Notes: generated from the letters alone by a model not told the origin. A DNA stretch of 64,000 nt from Myxococcales bacterium (GCA_016706225.1 JADJKB010000012.1:186001-250000); one strand, 5' to 3'. Shown: positions 51,963-60,187, counted from the stretch's first letter. Numbers and translations: made by a program.

Positions 51963-52123
51963 GCCAGGCAGGATAGCTCAGATCTCCGCGCGATCAACGT
52001 CTGAAGGCGCTAACTCGTCAGGCGGCTCCGCTGCCAGAGCGGTGCAACCACGAGGGGCCCAACTGCAATCACGTCGAGCACCTCGGTTTCAGCGAGGGCA
52101 ACCAGATCACCGTGGACGATGAT

Positions 52124-52393
52124 TCATGCACCGTGCGGGATCGGCCGCGGGCATGTCGGGCCCGCCACCAGGTGCGCCTGCATGTACCGGGCCGGACCGG
52201 ATAGCGAGACCGGGTACGTCTGGGTGCCGAGCCCAAACTCGACGGTGTAGTCGCCGGGCATCAGACTCGTTCGAAGCTCGCCGACCGCTTTTTGGACGAA
52301 GTGTCCGTCGTCATCGCCGAGCCAGATCTCCGTCTCAGGATTTGAGGCGCTGATCACGAGCTGGTGGTAGACGGCCTTCGAGAAGTCGCTCAT
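52124..52393 (-). CDS. Small protein of unknown function in a cassette
   Basis: An 89-residue frame on the minus strand, starting MSDFSKAVYHQLVISASNP and containing GDYTVEFGLGTQTYPVSL, with two Cys near the end. It shares the interval 51,407-52,465 with the toxin pair above. No family recognised. Confidence 0.5.
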   Translation of the reverse strand: MSDFSKAVYHQLVISASNPETEIWLGDDDGHFVQKAVGELRTSLMPGDYTVEFGLGTQTYPVSLSGPARYMQAHLVAGPTCPRPIPHGA

Positions 52394-52465
52394 TTGTGCC
52401 CCGTATGCTGCATTCTATGAGCGGGACTAGAGAAGGTCGATTCTCATCGAGTGGTCCTTCAGTCC

Positions 52466-52618
52466 GCCTAACGGAACCACGTTCACCCGCGAACGCCGAG
52501 CGTCAAGTCGTCAGTCGGCAAGGCGCAACAGACGCGGGCGAGTGCCGCATCAGTGTTGTCGCCCGCGGACGCGGGACGGACGGTGAAGTCGGCAAGACCG
52601 GCGTTCGTCTGCTGCAAC
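52466..52618 (+). repeat. attC site 6, left part, interrupted by IS66 and IS110
   Basis: Left core GCCTAAC (52466-52472) is the exact complement of the TTAGGC that opens this cassette at 51401. The arms and inner hairpin are present. At 52618 the site is cut by an IS66-family element. The final 10 bases of the site (TGAGTTAGGC, core GTTAGGC at 56577-56583) reappear after the IS110 element, so the intact site was about 164 bp. Confidence 0.85.
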
Positions 52619-52640
52619 GTGACCCATCAGCGACACCGGG
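52619..52640 (+). repeat. IS66 left terminal inverted repeat
   Basis: GTGACCCATCAGCGACACCG begins the 22-bp left end. It matches the right end with two mismatches and is preceded by the target duplication GCTGCAAC. Confidence 0.9.
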
Positions 52641-52692
52641 ATGATTTCCGCGGACGTGGCCGCCAGGCTCGGCTGCGAAGCGGAGGTTATCA

Positions 52693-53052
52693 GTGGCAAG
52701 TGGACGGAAGATCGAGGACGAGGCAGAGGCGCGCCGGTGCCTGGCCGCAGCGAAGCGGAAGGGCCTGAGCGCCGGAGAGTGGGCCCGGGCGCACGACATC
52801 GACGGGCGGTCTCTGAATGCGTGGCGGGTGAATCTCGAGCGACGGGACCCAGGCGCTCGGCCGCGACGGCGAAAGTCGAAGGCGGAAGCGATGGCGCGCG
52901 CTTTGGTAGAACTCGTTCCCGCTTCGCCGAGCGTCGCCGTGGCTGGCAGGGGTCGATACGTTCTCGAGGTTGCCAGGGCTCGGGTGGAGTTCGGCGACGA
53001 CGTTTCGGTCGAGACGCTGCACCGGGTACTCGAGGCTTTGCGCTCGTGCTGA
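52693..53052 (+). CDS. tnpA: IS66 TnpA-type accessory protein (Orf1)
   Basis: A 119-residue helix-turn-helix protein of the IS66 Orf1/TnpA type (GLSAGEWARAHDIDGRSLNAW; basic region RDPGARPRRRKSKAEA). It begins at GTG 52693. Its stop overlaps the tnpB start by 7 bp, as in the IS66 family. Needed with TnpB and TnpC for transposition. Confidence 0.85.
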   Translation: MASGRKIEDEAEARRCLAAAKRKGLSAGEWARAHDIDGRSLNAWRVNLERRDPGARPRRRKSKAEAMARALVELVPASPSVAVAGRGRYVLEVARARVEFGDDVSVETLHRVLEALRSC

Positions 53053-53435
53053 GCCTTCCTCCGACGGTGCGCGTGTTCGTGGCGGTGGCCCCGCTCGACA
53101 TGCGCGGCTCCTTCGACGCTCTCGCCGGCGCCGTGCGCGGCATGGGGCTCGATCCGGTCGACGGCCACTTGTATCTCTTCCTCAACAAGCGCAGGCGGAT
53201 CGCGAAGGCTCTGTGGTTCGACGGGTCGGGCTGGTGTGTTCTCGCCAAGCGGCTCGAGGCTGGGAGTTTTCAGCTTCCGCTGCTGGACGGCGACAAACCG
53301 CAGGTGGTGATCGACGGCTCGGCGTTCGCCTCGCTGCTGGCCGGGATCGACTTCACAGCGGCGCGGCGCGGCTGGTACCGGCGGCCTCGATTCGAAAAAG
53401 CACGCAAGGGGATCGACACGGATCTCCAAGTATGA
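53046..53435 (+). CDS. tnpB: IS66 TnpB-type accessory protein (Orf2)
   Basis: A 129-residue IS66 Orf2 protein from GTG 53046, with the family signature RVFVAVAPLDMRGSFDALA, HLYLFLNKRRRIAKALWFD and GWYRRPRFEKARKG. It is translationally coupled to tnpA. Its exact function is unknown but it is conserved in IS66 elements. Confidence 0.9.
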   Translation: MLSLPPTVRVFVAVAPLDMRGSFDALAGAVRGMGLDPVDGHLYLFLNKRRRIAKALWFDGSGWCVLAKRLEAGSFQLPLLDGDKPQVVIDGSAFASLLAGIDFTAARRGWYRRPRFEKARKGIDTDLQV

Positions 53436-53448
53436 TCTCTACTCGTCC

Positions 53449-54973
53449 GTGGACGGCCTGGAAGCGCTGCGCAAGGAGAATGCAGAGCTCCGCAAGCAGA
53501 GCGAGGCCCTCCGCGCGCAAGTCGCGCAGCTCATCGCCGAGCTCGCACGGCTCAACGAGCGCGTCTCGGAGCTGCTCGCCGTAGCACAGCGTAAGCAGCG
53601 AAAGGCTCCTGCCCCCGGCGCTGCAGCGCCGCCCGTTGCTCCGCCCGTCGTCGAGGGAGAAGCCCGGCGCGCTTTCGAGGATCGCCCCAAGGCCCCCGAC
53701 AAGCCCGCCATCGAGCCTCCGCCGAAGAAGAAGGCGAGGCCCACGGGGCGCAAGCCGATCCCCGGCCACCTCGAAGCCGAAGAGCACGAGCTCCGCCCCG
53801 ATGCGTGCGGCGAGTGCGGCGGCGCTGCCCTGGACGTTGTCGACGAGCTCGTCGAGGAGAAGCTCCACGTCGTCAAGGAGCACCAGCGCCGGCGCGTGGT
53901 TCGTCGCTACACGTGTCGCTGCCGCGCGTGTGGCGAGCGCACGACGCTGCGCTCTCTGCCTGCGCCCTACGAGCGCTCGAAGGTCACGTGCGAGTGGCTC
54001 GCGTGGCTCGTCTACCAGAAGTTCTGGCTACTCACTCCGCTCGACCGCATTCGGCGTGACCTCGCCGAGCGCGGCATTCCCGTCGCGATGAGCACGCTCG
54101 TGACTTTCATCGAGCGCGCTGCCGACCTGCTGTCGGGTGTCGACGGCTTGCACTGGAAGCAGCTGCTCGCCGGCTCCTGGATGGCCACCGACGGCACCGG
54201 GTTGAAGGTCATCATCAAGAAGCTCCCGCCGCGCACAACGGCTATGTGGAGCTCTATCGAAACCACGAGGTCGCGGTCTTCCAGTACAGGCCCGACAAGA
54301 GCGGCCAGGTCGTCGCCGCGAAGCTCAGGCCCTTCGAGGCACCCTCACCGCCGATGCCGAGCATCGCTTCAATGAAGTCTTCGTCTCAGGCCGTGTGCTC
54401 GAAGCCGGGTGCAATGCGCACGGCCGCCGCAAGTTCCGCGACGCAGAAGACACCCAGCCGGTGCTCGCTCTCGAAGGCGGCAAATTCCTGGGCGCGATCT
54501 ACGGAGAAGAGGGAGAGGCGCAGAAGCTCGGCCTGGTCGGAGAGGCTCTCAGAGAACATCGCCAGCGGTGCATTCGCCCCATCGTCCAGGACTTCGAGCG
54601 CTGGCGCGACGCCGTCGAGCCGACGCTCTTGCCCTCCGAGCCGCTGGCGGCGGCGATTCGGTACTACAAGAACCATCGGGACGCGCTCTTCCGCTTCGTC
54701 GACGACCCGCTGGTCCCCATCGACAACTCTCCCACCGAGCGCGAGTTCCAGAACGTCGCCAAGCTGCGCCTCAACATGCTTTTCGCCGGCAGCACAGAAG
54801 GCGCCCACCGCGCTTGCGTGCTCCTCGGCATCATCGCCACCTGTCGGGCTCAAGGTGTTCCCGCGCAGGCCTATCTCACCTGGGCATTCGAGCGCCTCGG
54901 AACCCACCGCGATGTCTTCGCGCTTCCGCTCGAGGCCCTGACCCCGGTCGCGTTCAAGAAGACCCTCGGCTGA
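53449..54973 (+). pseudogene. tnpC: IS66 transposase (TnpC), two frameshifts
   Basis: From GTG 53449 the first frame gives the IS66 N-terminal coiled coil (LRKENAELRKQSEALRAQ), the zinc-finger region (CGECGGAALDVV; CRCRACGERTTL) and the start of the DDE domain (SWMATDGTGLKVI). Near 54,232 one base is missing and the frame moves (ELYRNHEVAVFQYRPDKSG). Near 54,341 a second missing base restores the last part (EAGCNAHGRRKFRD ... DNSPTEREFQNVAKLR ... FKKTLG) to the stop at 54,973. The element therefore cannot move itself unless these are sequencing errors. Confidence 0.88.
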
Positions 54974-55003
54974 GCCCCACGCACGATTCCACGCGCCGCG
55001 CAT

Positions 55004-55025
55004 CCCGGCGTCGCTGATCGGTCAC
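55004..55025 (-). repeat. IS66 right terminal inverted repeat
   Basis: The reverse complement begins GTGACCGATCAGCGACGCCG, matching the left repeat at 20 of 22 positions. It is followed by the second copy of GCTGCAAC (55026-55033). Confidence 0.9.
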
Positions 55026-55035
55026 GCTGCAACGT

Positions 55036-56572
55036 CCTTATGGCCGCTCCGTTCTGCTTCTCAGACTTCTGCTCAGACCGGAGGATGGAAAGCGGGACAT
55101 GCACCCGCGGGCTACGAATCTGCAACGTCGAGCAGTTGATGCTCTCTAACTCGCATTCGAACCCGTGGGTGTGCCTCGCCTGTAACGAATCCTCAGGGGA
55201 AGCCGCTCGAACCGGCTCACCATATTGCCTTCGCTGGGCGCGGCCGCTGCATGTCCCGACCAGAAGAATAGCCGAGGAGGTCGCATGCAGAAAAGTCTCG
55301 ACGAATTTGCCGCATTCATCGGGTTGGACTGGGCCGACAAGAAGCACGATGTCTGCCTCAGTGTCCCTGGCAACGAGGGTCTGGAGCGCGAGGTCGTTCC
55401 TCACCGCCCGGCCGCTCTTGAAGCGTGGATTGCTCGACTCCGTGAGCGCTTCGCCGGTGCCCCGGTCGCCGTGGCCGTCGAGCTCGAGGAAGGCCCGATC
55501 GTCTCGGCCTTGCTCGAGCACGACTTCATCGTCGTCTGCCCGGTGAGGCCCGGCACCGTCGCCGGCTACCGCAAGACCTTCGTGCCCAGCAACGCAAAGG
55601 ACGACCCCACCGACGCAGAGCTGATCCTGGAGCTGCTGCTGCGCCATCCGGAGAAGCTTCCGCCACTCAAACGGGAAAGCGCTCCCATGCGACAGCTCCG
55701 CCGTCTCGTCGCCGAACGCCGCGCCTTCGTCGAGGACCGGGTGCGCATCACCAACCGCATCACGGCTGCACTCAAGGCCTATTACCCGCAGGTTCTGGGC
55801 TGGTTTCGCGACAAGTGGACCGACGTGTTCATCGACTTCATCGAGCGCTGGCCGACCCTCCAGGACGCCCAGAGAGCTCGCCGCGAGACCGTGGTCGCGT
55901 TCTTCCACGGCCACAACGTTCGACAGAAGGCCGTCATCGACCGCCGCCTCGAAGAGCTCCACAGCGAACGGCCGCTCACGACCGACGCTGGTGCCATCGA
56001 GCCCGCTCGGTTCATGGTCCAGCTCCTTCTGCCGCAGCTCCGTGCCGTCTGCGCCGCCATCGAGCAGTTCGACGTCAGGATCGCGACCTTGGCCCAGTCG
56101 CTGCCCGACTTCGAGCTCTTCGACTCGCTCCCTGGAGCCGGTCCTGCGCTGGCTCCTCGACTGCTGACTGCCTTCGGCGAGCGTCGCGAGCGGTTCCCCA
56201 CCGCCGCTGCCGTCCAGAAGTGCATGGGCATCGCGCCGGTCACCGAGCGCAGCGGGAACAAGAGCTGGGTCCATTGGCGCTACGCCTGCACCAAGTTCCT
56301 CCGCCAAACCTTCGTCGAGTGGACCGAGCAGACCATTCCGCGCTCGTTTTGGGCCAAGGCCTTCTACGAGAAGCAGCGCGCCAAGGGCTCGTCACACAAC
56401 GCCGCAGTCCGCTCCCTCGCTTTCAAATGGATCCGAATCATTCACCGCTGCTGGCTCGACCGAACCCGCTACGACGAATCACGCTACCTGACCGCACTCC
56501 AAAAGCGTGGCTCCCCCCTGCTCGCGTTTGCGGTGCAGCAAGCTCAGTAGGGCTTGCGGTCCGCCTCAGGGC
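55036..56572 (+). mobile_element. IS110-family insertion sequence inside attC site 6
   Basis: The element lies between the attC fragments GCTGCAACGT (ending 55035) and GTGAGTTAGGC (from 56573), so it occupies the right arm of the site. It has no long terminal inverted repeats or clear target duplication, which is normal for IS110. It encodes one full-length DEDD transposase. The first 250 bp are non-coding. The position in attC recalls the IS1111-attC group of IS110-family elements, which target attC sites. Confidence 0.75.
55285..56550 (+). CDS. IS110-family transposase (DEDD recombinase)
   Basis: A 421-residue transposase with the N-terminal DEDD domain (IGLDWADKKHDVCLSVPG, with the first acidic residue; VAVAVELEEGPIVSALLE; DDPTDAELILELLL) and C-terminal transposase_20 domain with the conserved LFDSLPGAGPALAPRLLTAFG and GNKSWVHWRYACTKFLRQTF. 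It has a strong GAGGAGG ribosome site before the ATG at 55285 and is full length, so this element may be active. Confidence 0.92.
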   Translation: MQKSLDEFAAFIGLDWADKKHDVCLSVPGNEGLEREVVPHRPAALEAWIARLRERFAGAPVAVAVELEEGPIVSALLEHDFIVVCPVRPGTVAGYRKTFVPSNAKDDPTDAELILELLLRHPEKLPPLKRESAPMRQLRRLVAERRAFVEDRVRITNRITAALKAYYPQVLGWFRDKWTDVFIDFIERWPTLQDAQRARRETVVAFFHGHNVRQKAVIDRRLEELHSERPLTTDAGAIEPARFMVQLLLPQLRAVCAAIEQFDVRIATLAQSLPDFELFDSLPGAGPALAPRLLTAFGERRERFPTAAAVQKCMGIAPVTERSGNKSWVHWRYACTKFLRQTFVEWTEQTIPRSFWAKAFYEKQRAKGSSHNAAVRSLAFKWIRIIHRCWLDRTRYDESRYLTALQKRGSPLLAFAVQQAQ

Positions 56573-56583
56573 GTGAGTTAGGC
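56573..56583 (+). repeat. attC site 6, right end
   Basis: GTGAGTTAGGC with right core GTTAGGC (56577-56583) is the missing end of the interrupted attC site. Its TTA supplies the stop codon of the minus-strand toxin. Confidence 0.8.
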
Positions 56584-56901
56584 GGCTCCGTGAAATGTGA
56601 CCTGACCCAGATCGGGACCGGCGCCCCGCACGGCGCTCCAGACGGCGAGGATCATGACCATGTCGCCGTCGGTTACATAGTAGACCTGATAGCGAGTTGC
56701 GCGGAGCAGTGTGCGGCGAAGGAACGGTACGTCCGGGTGCGCGATGCGGCGCCCGAGACGCGGCATGGCGTCCAGACTTGCAACCGCTGCGCGGAATTCC
56801 TCGAAAAATAGATTGGGTGCCGCTTGGCGATTGAAGCGCCACCAATCGTCGATGGCCTCGAGTTGGCGGTCGGCTTCAGGCGCCGTGACGACGGTCGCCA
56901 T
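56578..56901 (-). CDS. ParE/RelE-family toxin (copy 3, divergent)
   Basis: A 107-residue toxin (TAPEADRQLEAIDDWWRFNR; FEEFRAAVASLDAMPRLGRR; RTLLRATRYQVYYVTDGD). It is related to the 59,234 toxin but more divergent. Its stop is formed by the TTA of the attC core GTTAGGC. ATG at 56901 overlaps the antitoxin stop (TGATG). Confidence 0.83.
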   Translation of the reverse strand: MATVVTAPEADRQLEAIDDWWRFNRQAAPNLFFEEFRAAVASLDAMPRLGRRIAHPDVPFLRRTLLRATRYQVYYVTDGDMVMILAVWSAVRGAGPDLGQVTFHGAA

Positions 56902-57131
56902 CAGCGTTTTGCTGCGAGACGATCGAGAATTTCGTGCGCAGGACGAGCGCGACCGGCGCTCACCGAGCTCCACGCTTGGGTGATTGCCTTGCTCAGCACA
57001 GCGCGCTCGCTGTCGTCGAGCTCGTCACCTTCGTCGTCAACCACGAGGTCGAGCACGGTGCCTTCGGGGAGTTCGGTGGGCTCGTCGAGAACGAGTCGAC
57101 CGCTTTGAACACGTGCGCGCAGCGACGACAT
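56901..57131 (-). CDS. Antitoxin (copy 3, divergent)
   Basis: A 76-residue antitoxin, MSSLRARVQSGRLVLDEP, of the same family and length as the copies at 46,223 and 59,007, with the acidic helix VVDDEGDELDDSERAVL. It is the first gene of the minus-strand pair. Confidence 0.82.
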   Translation of the reverse strand: MSSLRARVQSGRLVLDEPTELPEGTVLDLVVDDEGDELDDSERAVLSKAITQAWSSVSAGRARPAHEILDRLAAKR

Positions 57132-57217
57132 AGCTGGAGGGTACCACCGCGTGGGCGGCCCGCCAATCGCAGGCGCCATTTCCAAAGCACGGGCGCAGCG
57201 GCTGGGTCGCTGGGTCC

Positions 57218-57383
57218 GTCTAACGGGATGACGTTCACCCGCGAACGCCAGGAACATCGTAGCAGAGCGCGAGGCGCTGCAGAGGCGGGCGAGTGCCGAA
57301 GACAGAGTGGTCGCCCGCCGGCGCGGAACGGACGGTGAAACTCGCCATGGCCGGCGTTCGTCGGGTGGAACGTCGAGTTAGAC
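57218..57383 (+). repeat. attC site 7
   Basis: A 166-bp site with left core GTCTAAC (57218-57224) and right core GTTAGAC (57377-57383). The opening TTAGGC of this interval predicts GCCTAAC; there is one difference. The middle resembles site 1 (GCAGAGCGCGAGGCGCTGCAG). Confidence 0.82.
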
Positions 57384-57419
57384 GGCGACAGTCGCCACGG
57401 CGACAGTCGTGGTGGGAGA

Positions 57420-57662
57420 TCACTTCCGCTCTGCGGCGGCGCGACTGCGCGCGTGAGAACGGTATGCGAGCACCGCCGACACGGCAAACGTAACGGTCGT
57501 GAACAAGAAGGCGCCGTACCAGAGCGAGAGGTTGCGGTGCGCGCGGTCGGCCGAGTACCCGGGAGACGCGGCGAAGGAACCGACCATGGCGATTGCGGAG
57601 GCACTGAAGCAGGCGCCAGCGAACGCAACGATGGCAACAGCGATGTGAGCTCGCGTGCGCAT
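57420..57662 (-). CDS. Small two-helix membrane protein
   Basis: An 80-residue minus-strand protein with two hydrophobic segments (AHIAVAIVAFAGACFSASAI and YGAFLFTTVTFAVSAVLAY) separated by a short loop. It is the only gene in the cassette 57,384-57,686. No family recognised; small membrane proteins are common integron cassette cargo. Confidence 0.55.
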   Translation of the reverse strand: MRTRAHIAVAIVAFAGACFSASAIAMVGSFAASPGYSADRAHRNLSLWYGAFLFTTVTFAVSAVLAYRSHARSRAAAERK

Positions 57663-57686
57663 AATCAGTTGGGCGCCTTTTCGGCC

Positions 57687-57851
57687 GGATAACGAGACAC
57701 ACGTTCACCCGCGAACGCCGAGCGTCAAGTCGTCAGTCGGCAAGGCGCGACAGACGCGGGCGAGTGCCGCATCAGAGTGGTCGCCCGCGGAAGCGGAACG
57801 CACGGTGAAGTCGGCAGGGCCGGCGTTCGGCGGGTGCAACGTGAGTTATGC
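57687..57851 (+). repeat. attC site 8
   Basis: A 165-bp site. The left core reads GGATAAC (57687-57693), a weaker fit to RYYYAAC, and the right core is GTTATGC (57845-57851). The arms are nearly identical to sites 4 and 5. Confidence 0.8.
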
Positions 57852-57895
57852 AGTGCGGGGAACTAGCGGGGCGATTCGCGATGTCCCTATGGCCA

Positions 57896-58765
57896 TCACG
57901 GGCCTGACATTCGAACAGAGACATCGAACTCTACGCGGACAGGGCTGCGCGCGCGCTTCAGGCAGTCTGCTGCGCTCTGCGACAAGCTGGCGCCGCCGGC
58001 GAGCTCCGCGCCTCCTGGACCAATTGTCAGCACGGAGTCTACCACCTCCGGCGGGGATCGTTCGTTCATCAAAGCGCGGAGGTAGCAACCTTGAATGATT
58101 GACGACAACTCGTTCCCGTTCGCGGTCGCGTCAGGTCTCGCGGGTCTAGCGTCCGCGCGCACCCATGGGCCACCGCGCAACCAGGCGGCCCCCAGGGCTG
58201 TGCTGCGCGTGATGCTGGCAACCCGCCAGAATTCGCCGTACTCAAAACCTCCAAACCTCAGAAGGAGAACGGACCAGTGCCCACACGCTGTCGACCCCTC
58301 ACACTCGAGCTGGATCACCGCCAGTGCGCGGTCGTTCGATTCCCGAAGCGCCCTGGCCTCCGTGGCGTCGACCGCACCCGGCAGAGCCTCGACGAAACGC
58401 CGGCAGCTGCCGGTCTTGCACCAAGGCGCCGCCTGGTACTCCAGAACGAAGGCGCGCCCTTCACCAAGAGCCGCAAGCAGATGCGACACTAGTTTCGACG
58501 GGACGGAGTACATCTCGCCGTCGCCAGGACGGACAATAGGCCCTGGTTCTTCGGCACGAGCCGCGTCGAGCGACGCCGACGGCGCAGCGTGTTCAGTCCC
58601 GCCGTCGGAACTGGCGGCCCACGCTGGAGCACTGCGTGTGGCGCAGTTCGAAAAAGCCGGAAGCGGAACGCAGCCAAGCACCCCGATCCAAGCGAGCCGC
58701 GACCACCCGCTGGCTCGCACCCAACCATGCAGTCGATGTCCGGCTGAGGGCAACATGAGCTGCAT
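57896..58765 (-). CDS. Secreted protein of unknown function, fills one cassette
   Basis: A 289-residue minus-strand frame. The N-terminus has a hydrophobic segment (LAWIGVLGCVPLPAFSNCA), probably a signal or lipoprotein signal. The mature part has four or more Cys (WCKTGSCRRFV; CEGSTACGHW). The ATG at 58765 lies inside the attC left core GCATAAC. The interval starts TTATGC, the exact complement of GCATAA at its right end, a perfect cassette-end match. No family recognised. Confidence 0.6.
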   Translation of the reverse strand: MQLMLPSAGHRLHGWVRASGWSRLAWIGVLGCVPLPAFSNCATRSAPAWAASSDGGTEHAAPSASLDAARAEEPGPIVRPGDGEMYSVPSKLVSHLLAALGEGRAFVLEYQAAPWCKTGSCRRFVEALPGAVDATEARALRESNDRALAVIQLECEGSTACGHWSVLLLRFGGFEYGEFWRVASITRSTALGAAWLRGGPWVRADARPARPDATANGNELSSIIQGCYLRALMNERSPPEVVDSVLTIGPGGAELAGGASLSQSAADCLKRARSPVRVEFDVSVRMSGP

Positions 58766-58927
58766 AACGGGATGACGTTCACCCGCGAACGCCGGCCTCT
58801 AAGATAGCAGAGCGCGTGGCGCTACTCACGCGGGCGAGTGCCGCATCAGAATGGTCGCCCGCGGAAGCGGAACGGACGCAGGGGCAAAGCCAGGCCGGCG
58901 TTCGTCGGGTGCAACGGCCAGTCATGC
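58762..58927 (+). repeat. attC site 9
   Basis: A 166-bp site with left core GCATAAC (58762-58768) and right core GTCATGC (58921-58927; one change from GTTATGC). The middle is diverged (CTCTAAGATAGCAG) but the arms are conserved. Confidence 0.75.
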
Positions 58928-59006
58928 AGTGCATGGAAATGCGCTTCGGCTTTGGCGTCTGACAGACGCTGGCGATGTGACGACCATCACGCTAGGCTTG
59001 GCCTCG

Positions 59007-59237
59007 ATGTTGACCATGAAAGCGCGTGTGCGAAACGGACGCTTGCGGCTGGACGAGCCGTATGAGGCGCCGGATGGCACTGAGGTCGACGTGGCGATCA
59101 TCGACGACGGAGACGAGCTCGACGACGAGTCACGCGCCCGCCTCCACGCGGCACTCTCGCGCGGGCACGAGCAGATGGTGCGCCGCGAGGTTGTACCTGC
59201 GGATGAAGTGCTGTCGAAGCTCGGCACGCGCGGATGA
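59007..59237 (+). CDS. Antitoxin, ParE partner (copy 2)
   Basis: A 76-residue antitoxin MLTMKARVRNGRLRLDEP with acidic helix IIDDGDELDDESRARL, nearly identical to the copy at 46,223. The start at ATG 59007 keeps the conserved MLT- opening. The stop overlaps the toxin ATG (ATGA). Confidence 0.88.
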   Translation: MLTMKARVRNGRLRLDEPYEAPDGTEVDVAIIDDGDELDDESRARLHAALSRGHEQMVRREVVPADEVLSKLGTRG

Positions 59238-59542
59238 GCCGGTACCGGGTCGAGTTCGCACTGGTTGCCGAGGAGCAGGTCGAGGCGATCCAGCAGTGGT
59301 GGGTGGAGCACCGACCGGCCGCGCCACGCCTCTTCAAGGAGGAGCTGCACGCCGCCGTGCGTTTGCTGGAGGATTGGCCTGAGCTAGGAACCGAGTACAC
59401 CGCTGCGCCAGTACCCGGCGTGCGGCGCGTCGTGATCGGCGCGTCCCGGTATCACGTGTACTGGGAGGTTGATTCGGCCTCCAAGACGGTGACCATCACC
59501 GCGGTGTGGTACGGCGGTCGGGGCGCCGGGCCTCCGCTGTAG
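59234..59542 (+). CDS. ParE/RelE-family toxin (copy 2, intact)
   Basis: A 102-residue toxin (YRVEFALVAEEQVEAIQQWW; FKEELHAAVRLLEDWPELG; RRVVIGASRYHVYWEVD; YGGRGAGPPL) with the ParE fold, probably acting on gyrase or RNA. It is the intact version of the frameshifted copy at 46,450. The next attC starts 14 bp after its stop. Confidence 0.88.
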   Translation: MSRYRVEFALVAEEQVEAIQQWWVEHRPAAPRLFKEELHAAVRLLEDWPELGTEYTAAPVPGVRRVVIGASRYHVYWEVDSASKTVTITAVWYGGRGAGPPL

Positions 59543-59555
59543 CGTGGCCCCAGCT

Positions 59556-59720
59556 GCATAACGAGACACACGTTCACCCGCGAATGCCGAGCGTCAAGTC
59601 GTGGGTTCGCGAGGCGCTTCACACGCGGGCGCGTGCGGTATCAGAATGTTCGCCCGCGGGCGCGGGACGGACGGTGAAGTCGGCAGGGCCGGCGGTCGAC
59701 GGGTGCAACGTGAGTTAGGC
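59556..59720 (+). repeat. attC site 10
   Basis: A 165-bp site with left core GCATAAC (59556-59562) and right core GTTAGGC (59714-59720). The preceding cassette starts TCATGC, which predicts GCATGA, one base off. The inner part is diverged (GTCGTGGGTTCGCGAGGCG). Confidence 0.82.
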
Positions 59721-59752
59721 GGCGTGAACCTTCCATGGTAGTTTTCGGCTAC

Positions 59753-59962
59753 ATGCGAGCCTTTACCGCAGTCGTCGAGCGCGATGCCGACACGGGTCTG
59801 TACGTCGGGTACGTGCCAGGGTGGCCGGGGGCGCATTCGCAAGGCGCAACGGTGGATGAGCTCCAGGAGAACTTGCAAGAGGTCATCGCGATGCTGCTGG
59901 AGGATGGGGAGCCCAGCCTGGAATCCGAGTTCGTGGGGACGCACACTGTTCGGGTCGCATAG
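59753..59962 (+). CDS. hicB: HicB-type antitoxin
   Basis: A 69-residue HicB antitoxin (AFTAVVERDADTGLYVGYVP; GAHSQGATVDELQENLQEV). It forms an operon with HicA directly downstream (TAG then GTG). The ATG at 59753 matches the usual HicB N-terminus; an ATG 18 bp upstream is possible. Confidence 0.85.
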   Translation: MRAFTAVVERDADTGLYVGYVPGWPGAHSQGATVDELQENLQEVIAMLLEDGEPSLESEFVGTHTVRVA

Positions 59963-60187
59963 GTGGGAGACATCCCTGTTCTCAAACCGCGCGAGGTCGT
60001 GGCCATTCTCGAACGGCTTGGCTTCGCCGAAGTTCGCCAGCGCGGGTCGCACAAGCAGTTTCGTCACCCGGATGGGCGCGTCACGACGGTCCCGTTCCAC
60101 GCCTCACGGGACATCTCGCCAAGTCTCCTCCGGAAGATCGCTCACGACATCGGAATGGACGTTCGTGACTTTGTCGCCCGGCGGTAG
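59963..60187 (+). CDS. hicA: HicA-type mRNA interferase toxin
   Basis: A 74-residue HicA from GTG 59963. The double-stranded-RNA-binding-like fold and catalytic His are visible in LERLGFAEVRQRGSHKQF and RHPDGRVTTVPFHASRDIS. It cleaves mRNA when not bound by HicB. It is followed by a GCCTA attC-core remnant (60195-60199) and IS110 DNA. Confidence 0.88.
   Translation: MGDIPVLKPREVVAILERLGFAEVRQRGSHKQFRHPDGRVTTVPFHASRDISPSLLRKIAHDIGMDVRDFVARR

Larger units (their letters stand above)
52619..55025 (+). mobile_element. IS66-family insertion sequence
   Basis: The terminal inverted repeats are 52619-52640 (GTGACCCATCAGCGACACCG..) and 55004-55025, which match at 20 of 22 positions. The flanking 8-bp direct repeat GCTGCAAC (52611-52618 and 55026-55033) is a target duplication of the size typical of IS66. 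Inside are tnpA-, tnpB- and tnpC-type genes in the usual order, but tnpC is frameshifted. The insertion is inside attC site 6, 10 bp before its right core. Confidence 0.92.

Noticed and set aside
52008..52020. GCGCTAACTCG as an additional attC left core within the 51.4-52.5 kb interval
   Set aside because: No arm sequence of the 165-bp repeat follows and the base preceding CTAAC does not complete RYYYAAC; probably chance.
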